Positions 47,011-60,678 of a DNA stretch of 64,000 nt are shown here, in pieces. Both the position numbers and the translations under genes were made by a program. Origin of the DNA: Symsagittifera roscoffensis (Eukaryota; Xenacoelomorpha; Acoela; Convolutidae); assembly GCF_963678635.1 (NCBI RefSeq), contig NC_087067.1, positions 25,923,547 to 25,987,546 on the forward strand, written 5' to 3'. The notes beneath the pieces are model-generated. The model did no database searches. It was not told the DNA's origin and saw only the letters and a list, made by a program, of their open reading frames with translations. Position 1 is the stretch's first letter; each line of letters starts with the position of its first letter.

Positions 47011-50000
47011 CAAAGTTTTAAAGTTCATAATTTCTGAAAAACGTTGCAGAGGAAAAAAATCTTTGTTTTGATTTCAAAGTACTAATATCTTTCTGACTTG
47101 AAAAATCAGTCAAAAATGGTCATTTGAAAAGTCGAACTTCGCCAAACGAGAAGAACCACTGTCTATCGCTAGAAAAAGGTTTTGTTTACTCCATTGGCAT
47201 CAAATAAAAAATTATGTATTCTCACGCCATATTGATTATTCCTAATAAAATCTGATCAATTAAATCATTTCAAAAAAAACCTAATAGATAATTGCAAAAA
47301 CCTCAAAAAAATTCTTCCAAAACATGCAAAACTCCCAACCCTGAGCTTGAACCATCTATCAAAAACTCTCCTCATAAAAAACTGATAATCAAATTAATCG
47401 TTTTAGACTTTGAAACAGAAATTGAAAATGCTCAAAAATTGCGGTATAATTAAAATATCGTCTCGTCGAATTAATTTTAACTTTTTTTTATTTCATCTTT
47501 TTTAAGGCATGTATTTCTTATTTTATCATATTTACCTACAGCGAATAATTGTGCTCTGAAAACCTTCAACAAAAGAAGAAGCAATAAAACTCACTTTAGT
47601 AGAGCAGGCGTGAACCAAAAATTTCAAAATCTATTGACAATTATATCAGCTTTTTTTAGGTCGACCAAGTTGATTTTTCGAGCCCCTATATATCAGTATG
47701 AACACCATACTTTTTCAATTTTTTTTGCGCTTTGTGATAATTGATGAAAAAAATACTCTGTAAGTTTTGTTTTGGACAAAGTTTGGAGAGTTTTGGCCAA
47801 TAAATCGGCTTTCGGAGGGCGCTCCCCGCACAAACTTTGTATATTTTGGTGCCAAAATCGCCCTTGAAATTTCGGGTACCAATTTATTCATTGATGTTAT
47901 TCAGTTTCTTGGAATTTGTGAAATAAAATCTAGCGCCAAAAAGTAGCAACGCTTGCCATGGATTGCCAGAGGAGTATCTGGCATTTTTTTCTAAGGCAAG
48001 TTCGTGTTTTGAATTAAAAATAGATATACGTATCTCAGAAAGAACGTACTAGAGGTCCTAGTACTCGAAACAAAATATCCATCTTTTTTATTGTGAGATT
48101 ATTAAAAACAAAGCTGACTTGCAGCTGTGTTTTATCGGTATGGTTACAAAAGGTAATGATCAAATCTGATTGTTTAATTTGATGTGCAACTGTGTCGTAT
48201 CGGGTATGACTGAAAAAGCGATTATCAGATTGCTTTTTCAATAGCAACAAAGACGATGATTTGAAAAATTTCAAACATCTTGTCAAATGATTTCAGTACA
48301 AAACGCGAAAACTTGAAACTAGTCGGACAATAAACACAAGCCTGCAAGCTATATTACTCCTGAGGTAAAAGAAGCTAAGCAAAAACCAGCTGAAAACTAA
48401 AACGCACCGTATTTCAAAAAAACCAAAACCGTGCCTAAATGAATCTGTTTTTATGAAATTGATTAACAGTATTTTTGTTAAATCATTTTTATCACAAAAA
48501 CACGGAGTCTGCGGTTAATCTAACTAATATATGATTTTGTTTTGTTATTTTTATTGCTATCATTTAGAGCAGCTAGACTGTTTTGTAATTTATGTTTTCT
48601 TTAATTATAATAATATAATTACATTTTTCAAAAAAAACTGTCTCTTTTGTTGTTAATGCAGGTACAGAAAAAGGAAATCCTATTTTTTTCTGTATAATTA
48701 GAATAGATGATTTAGAACCAAGCGATAAACTTTTTATTTTGGCTGTTTTTTCTAAAACACATTTGATTTTTCGTATTTTTGCGTGCTAATTTCAAGCAGT
48801 TGAAACCCTTAAAAACGCGCTATTTGCTAATTAACAGAAAATTGGATTTCTAAAAAAAACTCATTAAAAAACATCTTTTTAATGAATTGAATCACTCTAT
48901 TTTACAAGAAAAAAAAGTTGGAGATGTTAGATTTTTATGTTCGTTTTTTTTTGTGTATCAATACTTGAAATCCAGCAGCCAAAATGACTTATTTTTTTGT
49001 TGAACACACCCTAGTCAGCTGCGTTTATTGGTTAGCACAAGTTCCTATCTAATATTATGTAAGACTTTTGGCTGACCACTTAAGCAAGTTGAATTTGAAC
49101 AGTTCGTAGAGCTCATATTTTGCTGTGATATCAATAATGACCAACACAAGAAACAACTTTCGTTGATTAATTTTAACTGAAATATTCACAAGTTTTGACA
49201 TCGAGTTTTTCGAAGCAAATTGATCTACTCGAGAACGAAACATCCACAAGTTTAATGTTGATGTTCTTAGAGCAATCACAAAAACGCGCAATCACCGAAA
49301 TTGATGCTTTTGAAACGACGATAATTGATCATTAAGAATTCATGAAAATCAGTTGCTACAAATACATCAATTACCACAAATCAAACACAGAAAACTACCA
49401 AAAAGATTCAAACAAACTGAAAATTACCACAAATCAAGAAAAGTCATTCTTCATTTGGACTTCTGAGTTTGATAAGCTCAAAATAAATTGAAAACTGGAG
49501 TGCATTTTTTTTTCAAATAGCTATTTCTTTGAAAAAAGAAGAACAAAATGATACCAGTCAAAAAGAATCCAAAAAAGTCATGGGCAAGAAACACTGAAGA
49601 AGCGCAATCAAAATAAAGAATGATATTTTTAAAGTTCATCGAAAAAGTTGAATAAGGCAATCAAAACCAAAGAAACAAGTCAGTTGTTATTATAGAAAAC
49701 TGTTAAACCCAATTTTATCAGCAAAATTTTGCTAACAGAAAACTAAATGAAATTCAAAAAAAAATAATTAGATGAAGAAACGAATCATATGTTTAAACTT
49801 GGTGGTAAAACATCACTACATTGTAAGAAATTTATTCAAAATTTTTACTCACGGATCCAAATTAAGCAAAAAAACTATCAGAAAAAAAATTGAAAATGAA
49901 AACATTTTTTCAAGCTTTTTAATTCAAACCACTGATAAGCAAAAAACAGTAACGAACGGTAAGTTTCAACACAACTTTAGATTAGATAGTTTTGGTTGGA

Positions 50001-53000
50001 TTTTTTTTTCTCGCAGGAATTGTTATATTTTAACAATTTTTGTGACAACTGCAAACTCTAAATGTTCTCCCTGATTCAGCAAATTTTTAAATCTACAAGA
50101 GAAAAAAATGATAATCCTTTGATGATTCATTTTGACACGGAGATTTACTACTGTTACTCGTTTTAACAAAAAGTTTTGAACGCACTTTTTGCATAGGTTG
50201 CAAGTTTTGTCAAAAAAAGATCAATATATCAGAGTAGACTTGATTTGGATTCTGGACCAAAAATTGAAAAACCGACGCTTTAATCAAACTCCTATAAAAA
50301 CTGGAAAACGGATACAAAACGAAATGTAAAACTTTTCACTGAGTTTTCATAGACTTATAAACACGTTTGACACTGTCATTAGTTTAGTTTGTTTTGCAAA
50401 AACAATCAGCCGTACCAACGAAGTAAACAAATACCCTTGATTTCGGTTTTGCTTTCGAAAATCAGATAGAAAACAGTTCCGATAAATAGAACCGCATAAT
50501 TCATCGCTTTCACTAGTCACAAACTAACTGGCACTTTATGTTGAAAAAAAGTGTACCGATTTCTACTGGTGCCTTGTACCAATTCTGCTGCTTTGACCGG
50601 TTTCTGTTGTTTGTGCTTCTTGTTGCCTACTCTCTTGTATTGTACCTCAGATATTTCTGCAAACAGGGTGTTTGGGTGCCTCTGAGTTCTCGATGTATAA
50701 AAACCGGTAGCAAAATTTTAAAGTTCGTAATTTTTCAAAAATGTTGTCGATGAAAAAAAACTTCGTTTTAATTTCAAAGTAATAATATCTTTCTGACATT
50801 TTAAAAAATTTGTTAAAAATGGTTATTTGAAAAGTCGAATTTCGCGAAACGAGAAGAACCACTGACTATCGCTAGAAAAAGATTTTGTTAATTCTATTGG
50901 CATCAAACGTAATAATATGTATTCTCACGCCATATTGAGCATTCCTAATGAAATCTAATAAATTAAATGACTTCAAAAAAAATCCTAATAGATAATTGCA
51001 AAAACCTCAAAAAAATTCATCCAAAACATGCAAAACTCCCAACCCTGAGCTTGAACCATCTATCAAAAAATCTCCTCATAAGAAAACTGATAATCAAATG
51101 AATCGTTTTAGATTTTGAAACAGAAATTGATTAAGCTCAAAAATTGCGGTTTAAAAAAAATATCGTCTCGTCGAGTTCATTTTAAGTTTTTTTATTTCAT
51201 CTTTTTTAAGGCATGTATTTCTTATTTTATCATATTTACCTACAGCAAAAAATTGTGCTCTGAAAACCTTCAAATAAAAGAAGAAGCAATAAAATCCACA
51301 TTAGTAGAGCAGGGGTGAACCAAAAAATTCATATTCCAATGACAATTTCATCTGCTTTTTTTAGGTCGACCCAGTTGATTTTTCGAGCCCTATATATCAG
51401 TATGAACACCATACTTTTTCAAGATTTTTTTGGGCTTCGTGCTATTGATGAAAAAAATACTCTATAAGTTTTGTTTTGGACAATTTTTGGAGAGTTTTGG
51501 CCAATAAATCGCCTTTCGGAGGGCGCTCCCCGCACAAATTTTGTATGTTTTGGTGCCGAAAGCGCCCTTGAAATTTTGGGCACTAATTTTTTCATTGATG
51601 TTCATCTGTTTTTTGGAATTTTTGTAAGAAACTCTAGCGCCAAAATGTAGCAAAGCTTGCCATGGATTGCCAGAGGAGTATCTTGTATTTTTTCTAAGGT
51701 GAATTCGTGTTTTGAATAAAAAATAGATATACGTATCTCAGAAACAACGTACTAGAGGTTCTAGTCCTCGAAACAAAATTTTTTTTTGTGAGATCATTAA
51801 AGACAAAGCAGACTTGCAGCTGTGTTTTATCGGTATGGTTACAAAAGGTAATGATCAAATCTGATTGTTTAATTTGATATGCAACTGTGTCGTATCGGGT
51901 ATGACTGAAAAAGGCGATGATCAGATTGTTTTTTCAATAGTAACAAAGAGGATGATTTGAAAAGTTTCAAACATCTTGTCAAACAATTTCAGTACAAAAC
52001 GCGAAAACTTGAAACTAGTCGGACAATAAACACAAGCCTGCAAGCTGCTAGACTAAATTACTCCTGAGGTAAAAGAAGCTAAGCAAAAACCAGCTGAAAA
52101 CTAAAACGCACCGTATTTCAAAAAACCGTGCACTAAATGAATCTGTTTTTATGAAATTGATTAACAGTATTTTTGTTGCATCATTTTTATCACAAAAACG
52201 CGGAGTCTGCAGTTAATCTAACTAATATATGATTTTGTTTTGTTATTTTTATTGCTATCAATTAGAGCAGCTAGACTGTTTTGTAATTTATGTTTTCTTT
52301 ATTTTTAATCATTTTATTACATTTTTCAAAAAAATTGTCTCTTTTGTTGTTAATGCAGGTACAGAAAATGGAAATCCTAATTTTTTTCTGTATAATTAGA
52401 ACAGACGATCTACAACCAAGCGATAAATTTTTTATTTTGGCTTTTTTTTTCTAAAACACATTTGATTTTTCGTATTTTTGCGTGCTAATTTCAAGCAGTT
52501 GAAACCCTTAAAAACGCGCTATTTGCTAATTAACAAAAAATTGGATTTGTAAAAAAAACTAATAAAAAACATGTTTTTTATTGAATTGAATCACTCTATT
52601 TTACAAGAAAAAAAGTTGGAGATGTTAAATTTTATGTTCGTTTTTTTTTTGTGTATCAATACTTAAAATCCAGCAGCCAAAATGACCTATTTTTCTGTTG
52701 AACACATCCTAGTCAGCTGCGTTTCTAGGTTAGCACAAGTTCCTATTTAATATTATGTAAGACTTTTGGCTGACCACTTAAACAAGTGGAATTTGAACAG
52801 TTCGTATAGCACATATTTTGCTGTGATATCAATAATGACCAGCACAAGAAACATATTTCGTTGATTAATTTCAACTGAAATATTCACAAGTTCTAATATC
52901 GAGTTTTTCGAAGCAAATTGATCTACTCGAGAACGAAACATCCACAAGTTTAATGTTGATGTTCTTGGAGCAATCACAAAAACGCGCAATCACTGAATTT

Positions 53001-56000
53001 GATGCTTTTGAAACGACGATAATTGATCATTAAGAAATTATGAAAATCATTTGCTAAAAATACATCAATAACCACCAATCAAACACAGAAAACTACCAAA
53101 AAGTTTCAAACAAACTGAAAATTAACACAAATCGTAAAAAAGTCATTCTTCATTTGGACTTCTGAGCTTGATAAGCTCAAAATAAACTGAAAACTGGAGC
53201 GCATTTTTTTTTCAAATAGCAATTTTTTTGAAAAAAGAAGAACAAAATGATACCAGTCAAAAAGAATCCAAAAAAGTCATGGGCAAGAAAAACTGAAGAA
53301 GCGCAATCAAAATACAGAATGATATTTTTAAAGTTCAAAGAAAAAGTTGAATAAGGCAATCAAAACCAAAGAAACAAGTCAGTTGTTATTATAGAAAACT
53401 GTTAAATCCAATTTTATTAGCAAATTTTTGCAAACAGAAAACTAAATGAAATTCAATAAAAAATAATAAGATGAAGAAACGAATCATATGTTTAAACTTG
53501 TTGGTAAAACATCACTACATTGTAAGAAATTTATTCAAAATTTTTACTCTCGGATCCAAATAAAGCAAAAAAAAACTATCAGAAAAAAAATTGAAAATGA
53601 AAACATTTTTTCAAGCTTTTTAATTCAAACCACTGATAAGCAAAAAACAGTAACGAACGGTAAGTTTCAACATAACTTTAGATTAGATAGTTTTGGTTGG
53701 ATTTTTTTTCTCGCAGGAATTGTTTTGTTTTAACAATTTTTGTGTCAACTGCAAACTCTAAATGTTCTCCCTGATTCAGTAAACTTTTAAATGTACAAGA
53801 AAAAAAATGATAATCCTTTGATGATTCATTTTGACATGGAGATTTACTACTGTTACTTGTTTTAACAAAAAGTTTTGATCGCACTTTTTGCATAGGTTGC
53901 AAGTTTTGTCAAAAAAAGATCAATATATCAGAGTAGACTTGATTTGGATTCCGGACCAAAAATTGAAAAACCGACGCTTTAATCAAACTCCTATAAAAAC
54001 TGGAAAACGGATACAAAACGAAATGTAAAACTTTTCTTTGAGTTTTCATAGACTTAAAAAAACGTTTGACACTGTCATTAGTTTAGTTTGTTTTGCAAAA
54101 ACAATCAGCCATACCAACGAAGTAAACAAATACCCTTGATTTCGGTTTCGCTTTCAAAAATCAGATAGAAAACAGTTCCGATAAATACAACCACATAATT
54201 CATCGCTTTCACTAGTCACAAACTAACTGGCACTTTATGTTAAAAAAAAGTGTACCGATTTCTACTGGTGCCTTGTACCAATTCTGCTGCTTTGACCGGT
54301 TTCTGTTGTTTGTGCTTCTTGTTGCCTACTCTCTTGTATTGTACCTCAGATATTTCTGCAAACAGGGTGTGCGGGTGCCTCTGAGTTCTCGATGTATAAA
54401 AACCGGTAGCAAAATTTTCAAGTTCGTAATTTCTCAAAAATGTTGCAGATGAAAAAAAACTTCGTTTTATTTTCAAAGTAATAATATCTTTCTGACATTT
54501 TAAAAAATTTGTTAAAAATGGTTATTTGAAAAGTCGAATTTCGCGAAACGAGAAGAACCACTGACTATCGCTAGAAAAAGGTTTTGTTGATTCTATTGGC
54601 ATCAAACGTAATAATATGTATTCTCACGCCATATTGAGTATTCCTAATGAAATCTAATAAATTAAATCACTTCAAAAAAAATCCTAATAGATAATTGCAA
54701 AAACCTCAAAAAAAGTCATCCAAAACATGCAAAACTCCCAACCCTGAGCTTGAACCATCTATCAAAAAATCTCCTCATAAAAAAACTGATAATCAAATGA
54801 ATCGTTTTAGACTTTGAAACAGAAATTGATAAAGCTCAAAAATTGCGGTTTAAAAAAAATATATCGTCTCGTCGAGTTCATTTTAAGTTTTTTTATTTCA
54901 TCTTTTTTAAGGCATGTATTTCTTATTTTATCATATTTACCTACAGCAAAAAATTGTGCTCTGAAAACCTTCAAATAAAAGAAAAGCAATAAAATCCACT
55001 TTAGTAGAGCAGGGGTGAACCAAAAAATTCATATTCCAATGACAATTTTATCTGCTTTTTTTAGGTCGACCAAGTTGATTTTTCGAGCCCTATATATCAG
55101 TATGAACACCATACTTTTTCAAGATTTTTTTGGGCTTCGTGCTAATGATGAAAAAAATACTCTATAAGTTTTGTTTTGGACAATTTTTGGAGAGTTTGGC
55201 CAATAAATCGCCTTTCGGAGGGCGCTCACCGCACAAATTTTGTATATTTTGGTGCCGAAAGCGCCCTTGAAATTTCGGGCACTAATTTATTCATTGATGT
55301 TCATCTGTTTTTTGGAATTTTTGCAAGAAAATCTAGCGCCAAAAAATAGCAAAGCTTGCCATGGATTGCCAAAGGACTATCTTGTATTTTTTCTAAGGTA
55401 AATTCGTGTTTTGAATAAGAAATAGATATACGTATCTCAGAAACAACGTACTAGAGGTTCTAGTCCTCGAAACAAAGCAGTGTGAAATTTTTTATTGTGA
55501 GATTATTAAAAACAAAGCAGACTTGCAGCTGTGTTTTATCGGTATGGTTACAAAAGGTAATGATCAAATCTGATTGTTTAATTTGATGTGCAACTGTGTC
55601 GTATCGGGTATGACTGAAAAAGGCGATGATCAGATTGGTTTTTCAATAGTAACAAAGAGGATGATTTGAAAAGTTTCAAACATCTTGTCAAACATTTTCA
55701 GTAAAAAACGCAAAAACTTGAAACTAGTCGGACAATAAACACAAGCCTGCAAGCTACCAGACTATATTACTCCTGAGGTAAAAGAAGCTAAGAAAAACCA
55801 GCTGAAAACTAAAACGCACCGTATGTCAAAAAACCGTGCACTAAATGAATCTGTTTTTATGAAATTGATTAACAGTATTTTTGTTACATCATTTTTATCA
55901 CAAAAACGCGGAGTCTGCGGTTAATCTAAGTTTTCCATGATTTTGTTTTGTTATTTTTATTGCTATCATTTAGAGCAGCTAGACTGTTTTTTAACTTAAG

Positions 56001-59000
56001 TTTTCTGTATTTTTAATAAAAGATCCATCTTTTTATTGTGAGATCATTAAAGACAAAGCAGACTTGCAGCTGTGTTTTGTCGGTATGGTTACAAAAGGTA
56101 ATGATCAAATCTGATTGTTTAATTTGATGTGCAACTGTGTCGTATCGGGTATGACTGAAAAAGGCGATGATCAGATTGGTTTTTCAATAGTAACAAAGAG
56201 GATGATTTGAAAAGTTTCAAACATCTTGTCAAACATTTTCAGTACAAAACGCAAAAACTTGAAACTAGTCGGACAATAAACACAAGCCTGCAAGCCGCCA
56301 GACTATATTACTCCTGAGGTAAAAGAAGCTAAGAAAAACCAGCTGAAAACTAAAACGCACCGTATTTCAAAAAAACCGTGCACTAAATGAATCTGTTTTT
56401 ATGAAATTGATTAACAGTATTTTTGTTACATCATTTTTATCACAAAAACGCGGAGTCTGCGGTTAATCTAAGTAATCCATGATTTTGTTTTGTTATTTTT
56501 ATTGCTATCATTTAGAGCAGCTAGACTGTTTTTTAACTTAAGTTTTCTGTGTTTTTAATAAAAGATCCATCTTTTTATTGTGAGATCATTAAAGACAAAG
56601 CAGACTTGCAGCTGTGTTTTGTCGGTATGGTTACAAAAGGTTATGATCAAATCTGAATGTTTAATTTGATGTGCAACTGTGTCGTATCGGGTATGACTGA
56701 AAAAGCGATGATCAGATTGCTTTTTCAATAGCAACAAAGAGGATGATTTGAAAAATTTCAAACATCTTGTCAAATAATTTCAGTACAAAACGCGAAAACT
56801 TGAAACTAGTCGGACAATAAACACAAGCCTGCAAGCTGCCAGACTATATTACTCCTGAGGTAAAAGAAGCTAAGCAAAAACCAGCTGAAAACTAAAATGC
56901 ACCGTATTTCAAAAAAACCGTGCACTAAATGAATCTGTTTTTATGAAATTGATTAACAGTTTTTTTGTTACATCATTTTTATCACAAAAACGCGGAGTCT
57001 GCGGTTAATCTAAGTAATCCATGATTTTGTTTTGTTATTTTTATTGCTATCATTTAGAGCAGCTAGACTGTTTTGTAACTTAAGTTTTCAGTGTTTTTAA
57101 TAAAAGATCCATCTTTTTATTGTGAGATCATTAAAGACAAAGCAGACTTGCAGCTGTGTTTTGTCGGTATGGTTACAAAAGGTTATGATCAAATCTGAAT
57201 GTTTAATTTGATGTGCAACTGTGTCGTATCGGGTATGACTGAAAAAGCGATGATCAGATTGCTTTTTCAATAGCAACAAAGAGGATGATTTGAAAAATTT
57301 CAAACATCTTGTCAAATAATTTCAGTACAAAACGCGAAAACTTGAAACTAGTCGGACAATAAACACAAGCCTGCAAGCTGCCAGACTATATTACTCCTGA
57401 GGTAAAAGAAGCTAAGCAAAAACCAGCTGAAAACTAAAATGCACCGTATTTCAAAAAAACCGTGCACTAAATGAATCTGTTTTTATGAAATTGATTAACA
57501 GTTTTTTTGTTACATCATTTTTATCACAAAAACGCGGAGTCTGCGGTTAATCTAAGTAATCCATGATTTTGTTTTGTTATTTTTATTGCTATCATTTAGA
57601 GCAGCTAGACTGTTTTTTAACTTAAGTTTTCTGTGTTTTTAATAAAAGATCCATCTTTTTATTGTGAGATCATTAAAGACAAAGCAGACTTGCAGCTGTG
57701 TTTTGTCGGTATGGTTACAAAAGGTTATGATCAAATCTGAATGTTTAATTTGATGTGCAACTGTGTCGTATCGGGTATGACTGAAAAAGCGATGATCAGA
57801 TTGCTTTTTCAATAGCAACAAAGAGGATGATTTGAAAAATTTCAAACATCTTGTCAAATAATTTCAGTACAAAACGCGAAAACTTGAAACTAGTCGGACA
57901 ATAAACACAAGCCTGCAAGCTGCCAGACTATATTACTCCTGAGGTAAAAGAAGCTAAGCAAAAACCAGCTGAAAACTAAAATGCACCGTATTTCAAAAAA
58001 ACCGTGCACTAAATGAATCTGTTTTTATGAAATTGATTAACAGTTTTTTTGTTACATCATTTTTATCAGAAAAACAGGGAGTCTGCGGTAAATCTAACTA
58101 ATCCATGATTTTATTTTGTTATTTTTGTTGCTATCATTTAGAGCAGCTAGACTGGTTTTTAACTTAAGTTTTCTTTATTTTTAATTATATAATTTTATTT
58201 TTCAAATAAATTGTCTCTTTTGTTGTTAATGCAAGTATAGAAAAAAGAAATCCTAATTTTTTTCTGTATAATTAGAAAAGATGATTTACAACCAAGCGAT
58301 AAACTTTTTATTTTGGCTTTTCTTCTACAACACATTTGATTTTTCGTATTTTTGCCTGCTAATTTCAAGCAGTTGAAACCCTTAAAAACGCGCCATTTGC
58401 TAATTAACAGAAAATTGAATTTGTAAAAAAAAACTTATAAAAAACATGTTTTTGTTGAATTGAATCACTCTATTTTACAAGAAAAAAAAGTTGGAGATGT
58501 TAGATTTTTATGTTCGTTTTTTTTTCGTGTATCAATTTTTAAAATCCAGCAGCCAAAATGACTTATTTTTCTGCTGAACACATCCTAGTCAGCTGCGTTT
58601 ATAGGTTAGCACAAGTTCTTATGTAATATGTTTATCTGTTTTTTGGAATTTGTGTAAGAATGTCTAGCGCCAAAAAAGAGTAAAGCTTGCCATGGATTGC
58701 CAGAGGAGTATCTTGTATTTTTTCTAAGGTTAGTTCGTGTTTTGAATAAAAAATAGATATACGTATCTCAGAAACAACGTACTAGAGGTTCTAGTCCTCG
58801 AAACAAAAGATCCATCTTTTTATTGTGAGATTACTAAAAACAAAGCAGACTTGCAGCTGTGTTTTGTCGGTATGGTTACAAAAGGTAATGATCAAATCTG
58901 ATTGTTTAATTTGATGTGCAACTGTGTCGTATCGGGTGTGACTGAAAAAGCAATGATCAGATTGCTTTTTCAATAGCAACAAAGAGGATGATTTGAAAAA

Positions 59001-59592
59001 TTTCAAACATCTTGTCAAATGATTTCAGTACAAAACGCGAAAACTTGAAACTAGTTGGACAATAAACACAAGCCTGCAAGCTGCCAGACTATATCACTCC
59101 TGAGGTAAAAGAAGCTAAGCAAAAACCAGTTGAAAACTAAAACGCACCGTATTTCAAAAAAACCGTGCACTAAATGAATCTGTTTTTATGAAATTGATTA
59201 ACAGTATTTTTTGTTACATCTTTTTTATCACAAAAACGCGGAGTCTGCGGTTAATCTAACCAATATATGATTTTGTTTTGTTATTTTTATTGCTATCATT
59301 TAGAGCAGCTAGACTGTTTTGTAATTTATGTTTTCTTTATTTTTAATCATTTTATTACATTTTTCAAAAAAATTGTCTCTTTTGTTGTTAATGCAGGTAC
59401 AGAAAATGGAAATCCTAATTTCTGAAAAAAAGTGTACCGATTTCTACTGGTGCCTTGTACCAATTCTGCTGCTTTGACCGGTTTCTGTTGTTTGTGCTTC
59501 TTGTTGCCTACTCTCTTGTATTGTACCTCAGATATTTCTGCAAACAGGGTGTGCGGGTGCCTCTGAATTCTCGATGTATCAAAACCGGTAGC
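47011..59592. repeat. Tandem array of 3.70-kb units
   Basis: Unit 1 is 47011-50711, unit 2 is 50712-54410 and unit 3 is 54411-59592. Units 1 and 2 are collinear with a period of 3,699-3,701 bases and differ by a few percent. Every unit ends in GATGTATAAAAACCGGTAGC or its variant. Unit 3 is rearranged: it carries the 542-base expansion (55480-58187), a jump backwards at about 58630 that repeats the GCCATGGATTGCCAGAGG region, and a jump forwards at about 59421 that deletes about 1.85 kb. Reading frames inside are short and are broken by single-base indels between copies; I see no gene. Confidence 0.9.
55480..58187. repeat. Five head-to-tail copies of a 542-base sub-repeat
   Basis: Copies at about 55480-56020, 56021-56562, 56563-57104, 57105-57646 and 57647-58187. 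Copies 2-5 start AGATCCATCTTTTTATTGTG at exactly 542-base spacing; copies 3-5 are almost identical. The unit equals one segment of the 3.7-kb repeat (48075-48610 in unit 1). Copies 1 and 2 share an extra G (GAAAAAGGCGATG) with unit 2; copies 3-5 lack it. Confidence 0.92.
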
Positions 59593-59949
59593 TCTTAATA
59601 TGTAGCGCTTTAAAATTGCTTATTTGTGCTGGTCTACAGTTTTAATATGACTTTTGATTAGGTACAAATGCAAACTTACTGTTTCTAAATAGTTTTGGTT
59701 GCTTGCCAAATGTTTGTACCCACGCTGTTTGTTGTGTGAATATTGGGATTTTCCTCTCCAGTGTTTAATACTTTTGTTGGAACTGATTTGGATACTTATA
59801 TTTTGAGCTATCCTAACCGTTTTATGAACTACCTGTGGAATTTTTCTTTTAAGCTTTGATTTGGTACTGATTCTGTCTTCTTTAGCTTTCCGCGGATTTC
59901 CAATTTCAGTAATTTAGTTTTTGAATTTTCTGTCATGTCGCTGTCTAGG
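59593..59949. other. Junction DNA between the 3.7-kb array and the Gypsy relic
   Basis: G+T-rich on the plus strand; no gene, no recognisable LTR boundary. It may be the 3' end of the retroelement. Confidence 0.35.
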
Positions 59950-60414
59950 TTGATTATTTCGGGGTGTCAACCCCTTGGTGTCCTGCGTTAAATGGTCACT
60001 TCGTTTTTGGAACAATAGTCCGTGTTGTGTATCTGTTCCAGTGTGAGTGGTGCACTCTCCAGATTCGTCTTATCTAAAATAATAGACAGTTCGACGTTAT
60101 CCCAGCTGAGGTTGTTTTGGTTGCTTGTTGTGGCTAGGTTCGGCGTTATGGTGTCGGGTCTTCTACCCATATGTCTCTCGAATGGTGATTAATTAGTCCC
60201 TGCGTGTGGTGTTATTCTTAGTGTTTTGATTAGTTGTGCTATGTCCGTGGCAGTATTTATGGTTTGTTGTTTGGATCAACTCTCTTCACCACTAATCAAA
60301 TTTTTAATGTTTGGATAAAGCATTCTACCAGAGGCCTATTGGTCTATGGTCGTCTACTGGTGCAAACAGTAATTTTATTTGCTATACTTACAAGATAATT
60401 GGTTTTTTTTTTCT

Positions 60415-60678
60415 CTAAATGTTTTGCTGGCTCAAACTTGACCCTTTTTGACAATTCCCAATGTTCATTAACCTTTGCATAATGTGATTTGCAATTTCGT
60501 CAGTGGTATTGGATACTGAATTTGTTGTTGTGTACTTTACGAACCTATCGATAGCTACAAATTTATATGGGTCGTTAGTTAAATCATCTGGCATTGGGCC
60601 TGCGTAGTCCAATAGGACTTCATCGTTTGTTTCAACCGCCCTATTTAAATTTGCGTAGAGTCTTCTTTCTATTATCAT
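60415..60678 (-). pseudogene. Integrase core fragment of the Gypsy relic
   Basis: Eighty-seven codons with LLDYAGPMPDD (first catalytic Asp region) and YKFVAIDRFVKYTTTNSVSN, typical of the rve integrase core of Ty3/Gypsy elements. A piece of the integrase N-terminal zinc-binding region (LRDMVLKSIHLTHR) lies upstream at about 60745-60790 in another frame, proving a frameshift. Confidence 0.8.

Noticed and set aside
50538-54452. 71-codon plus-strand ORF present in each 3.7-kb unit
   Set aside because: It is shared because the DNA is duplicated. The third copy (about 59428-59592) changes its end, and differences include non-synonymous changes with no domain.
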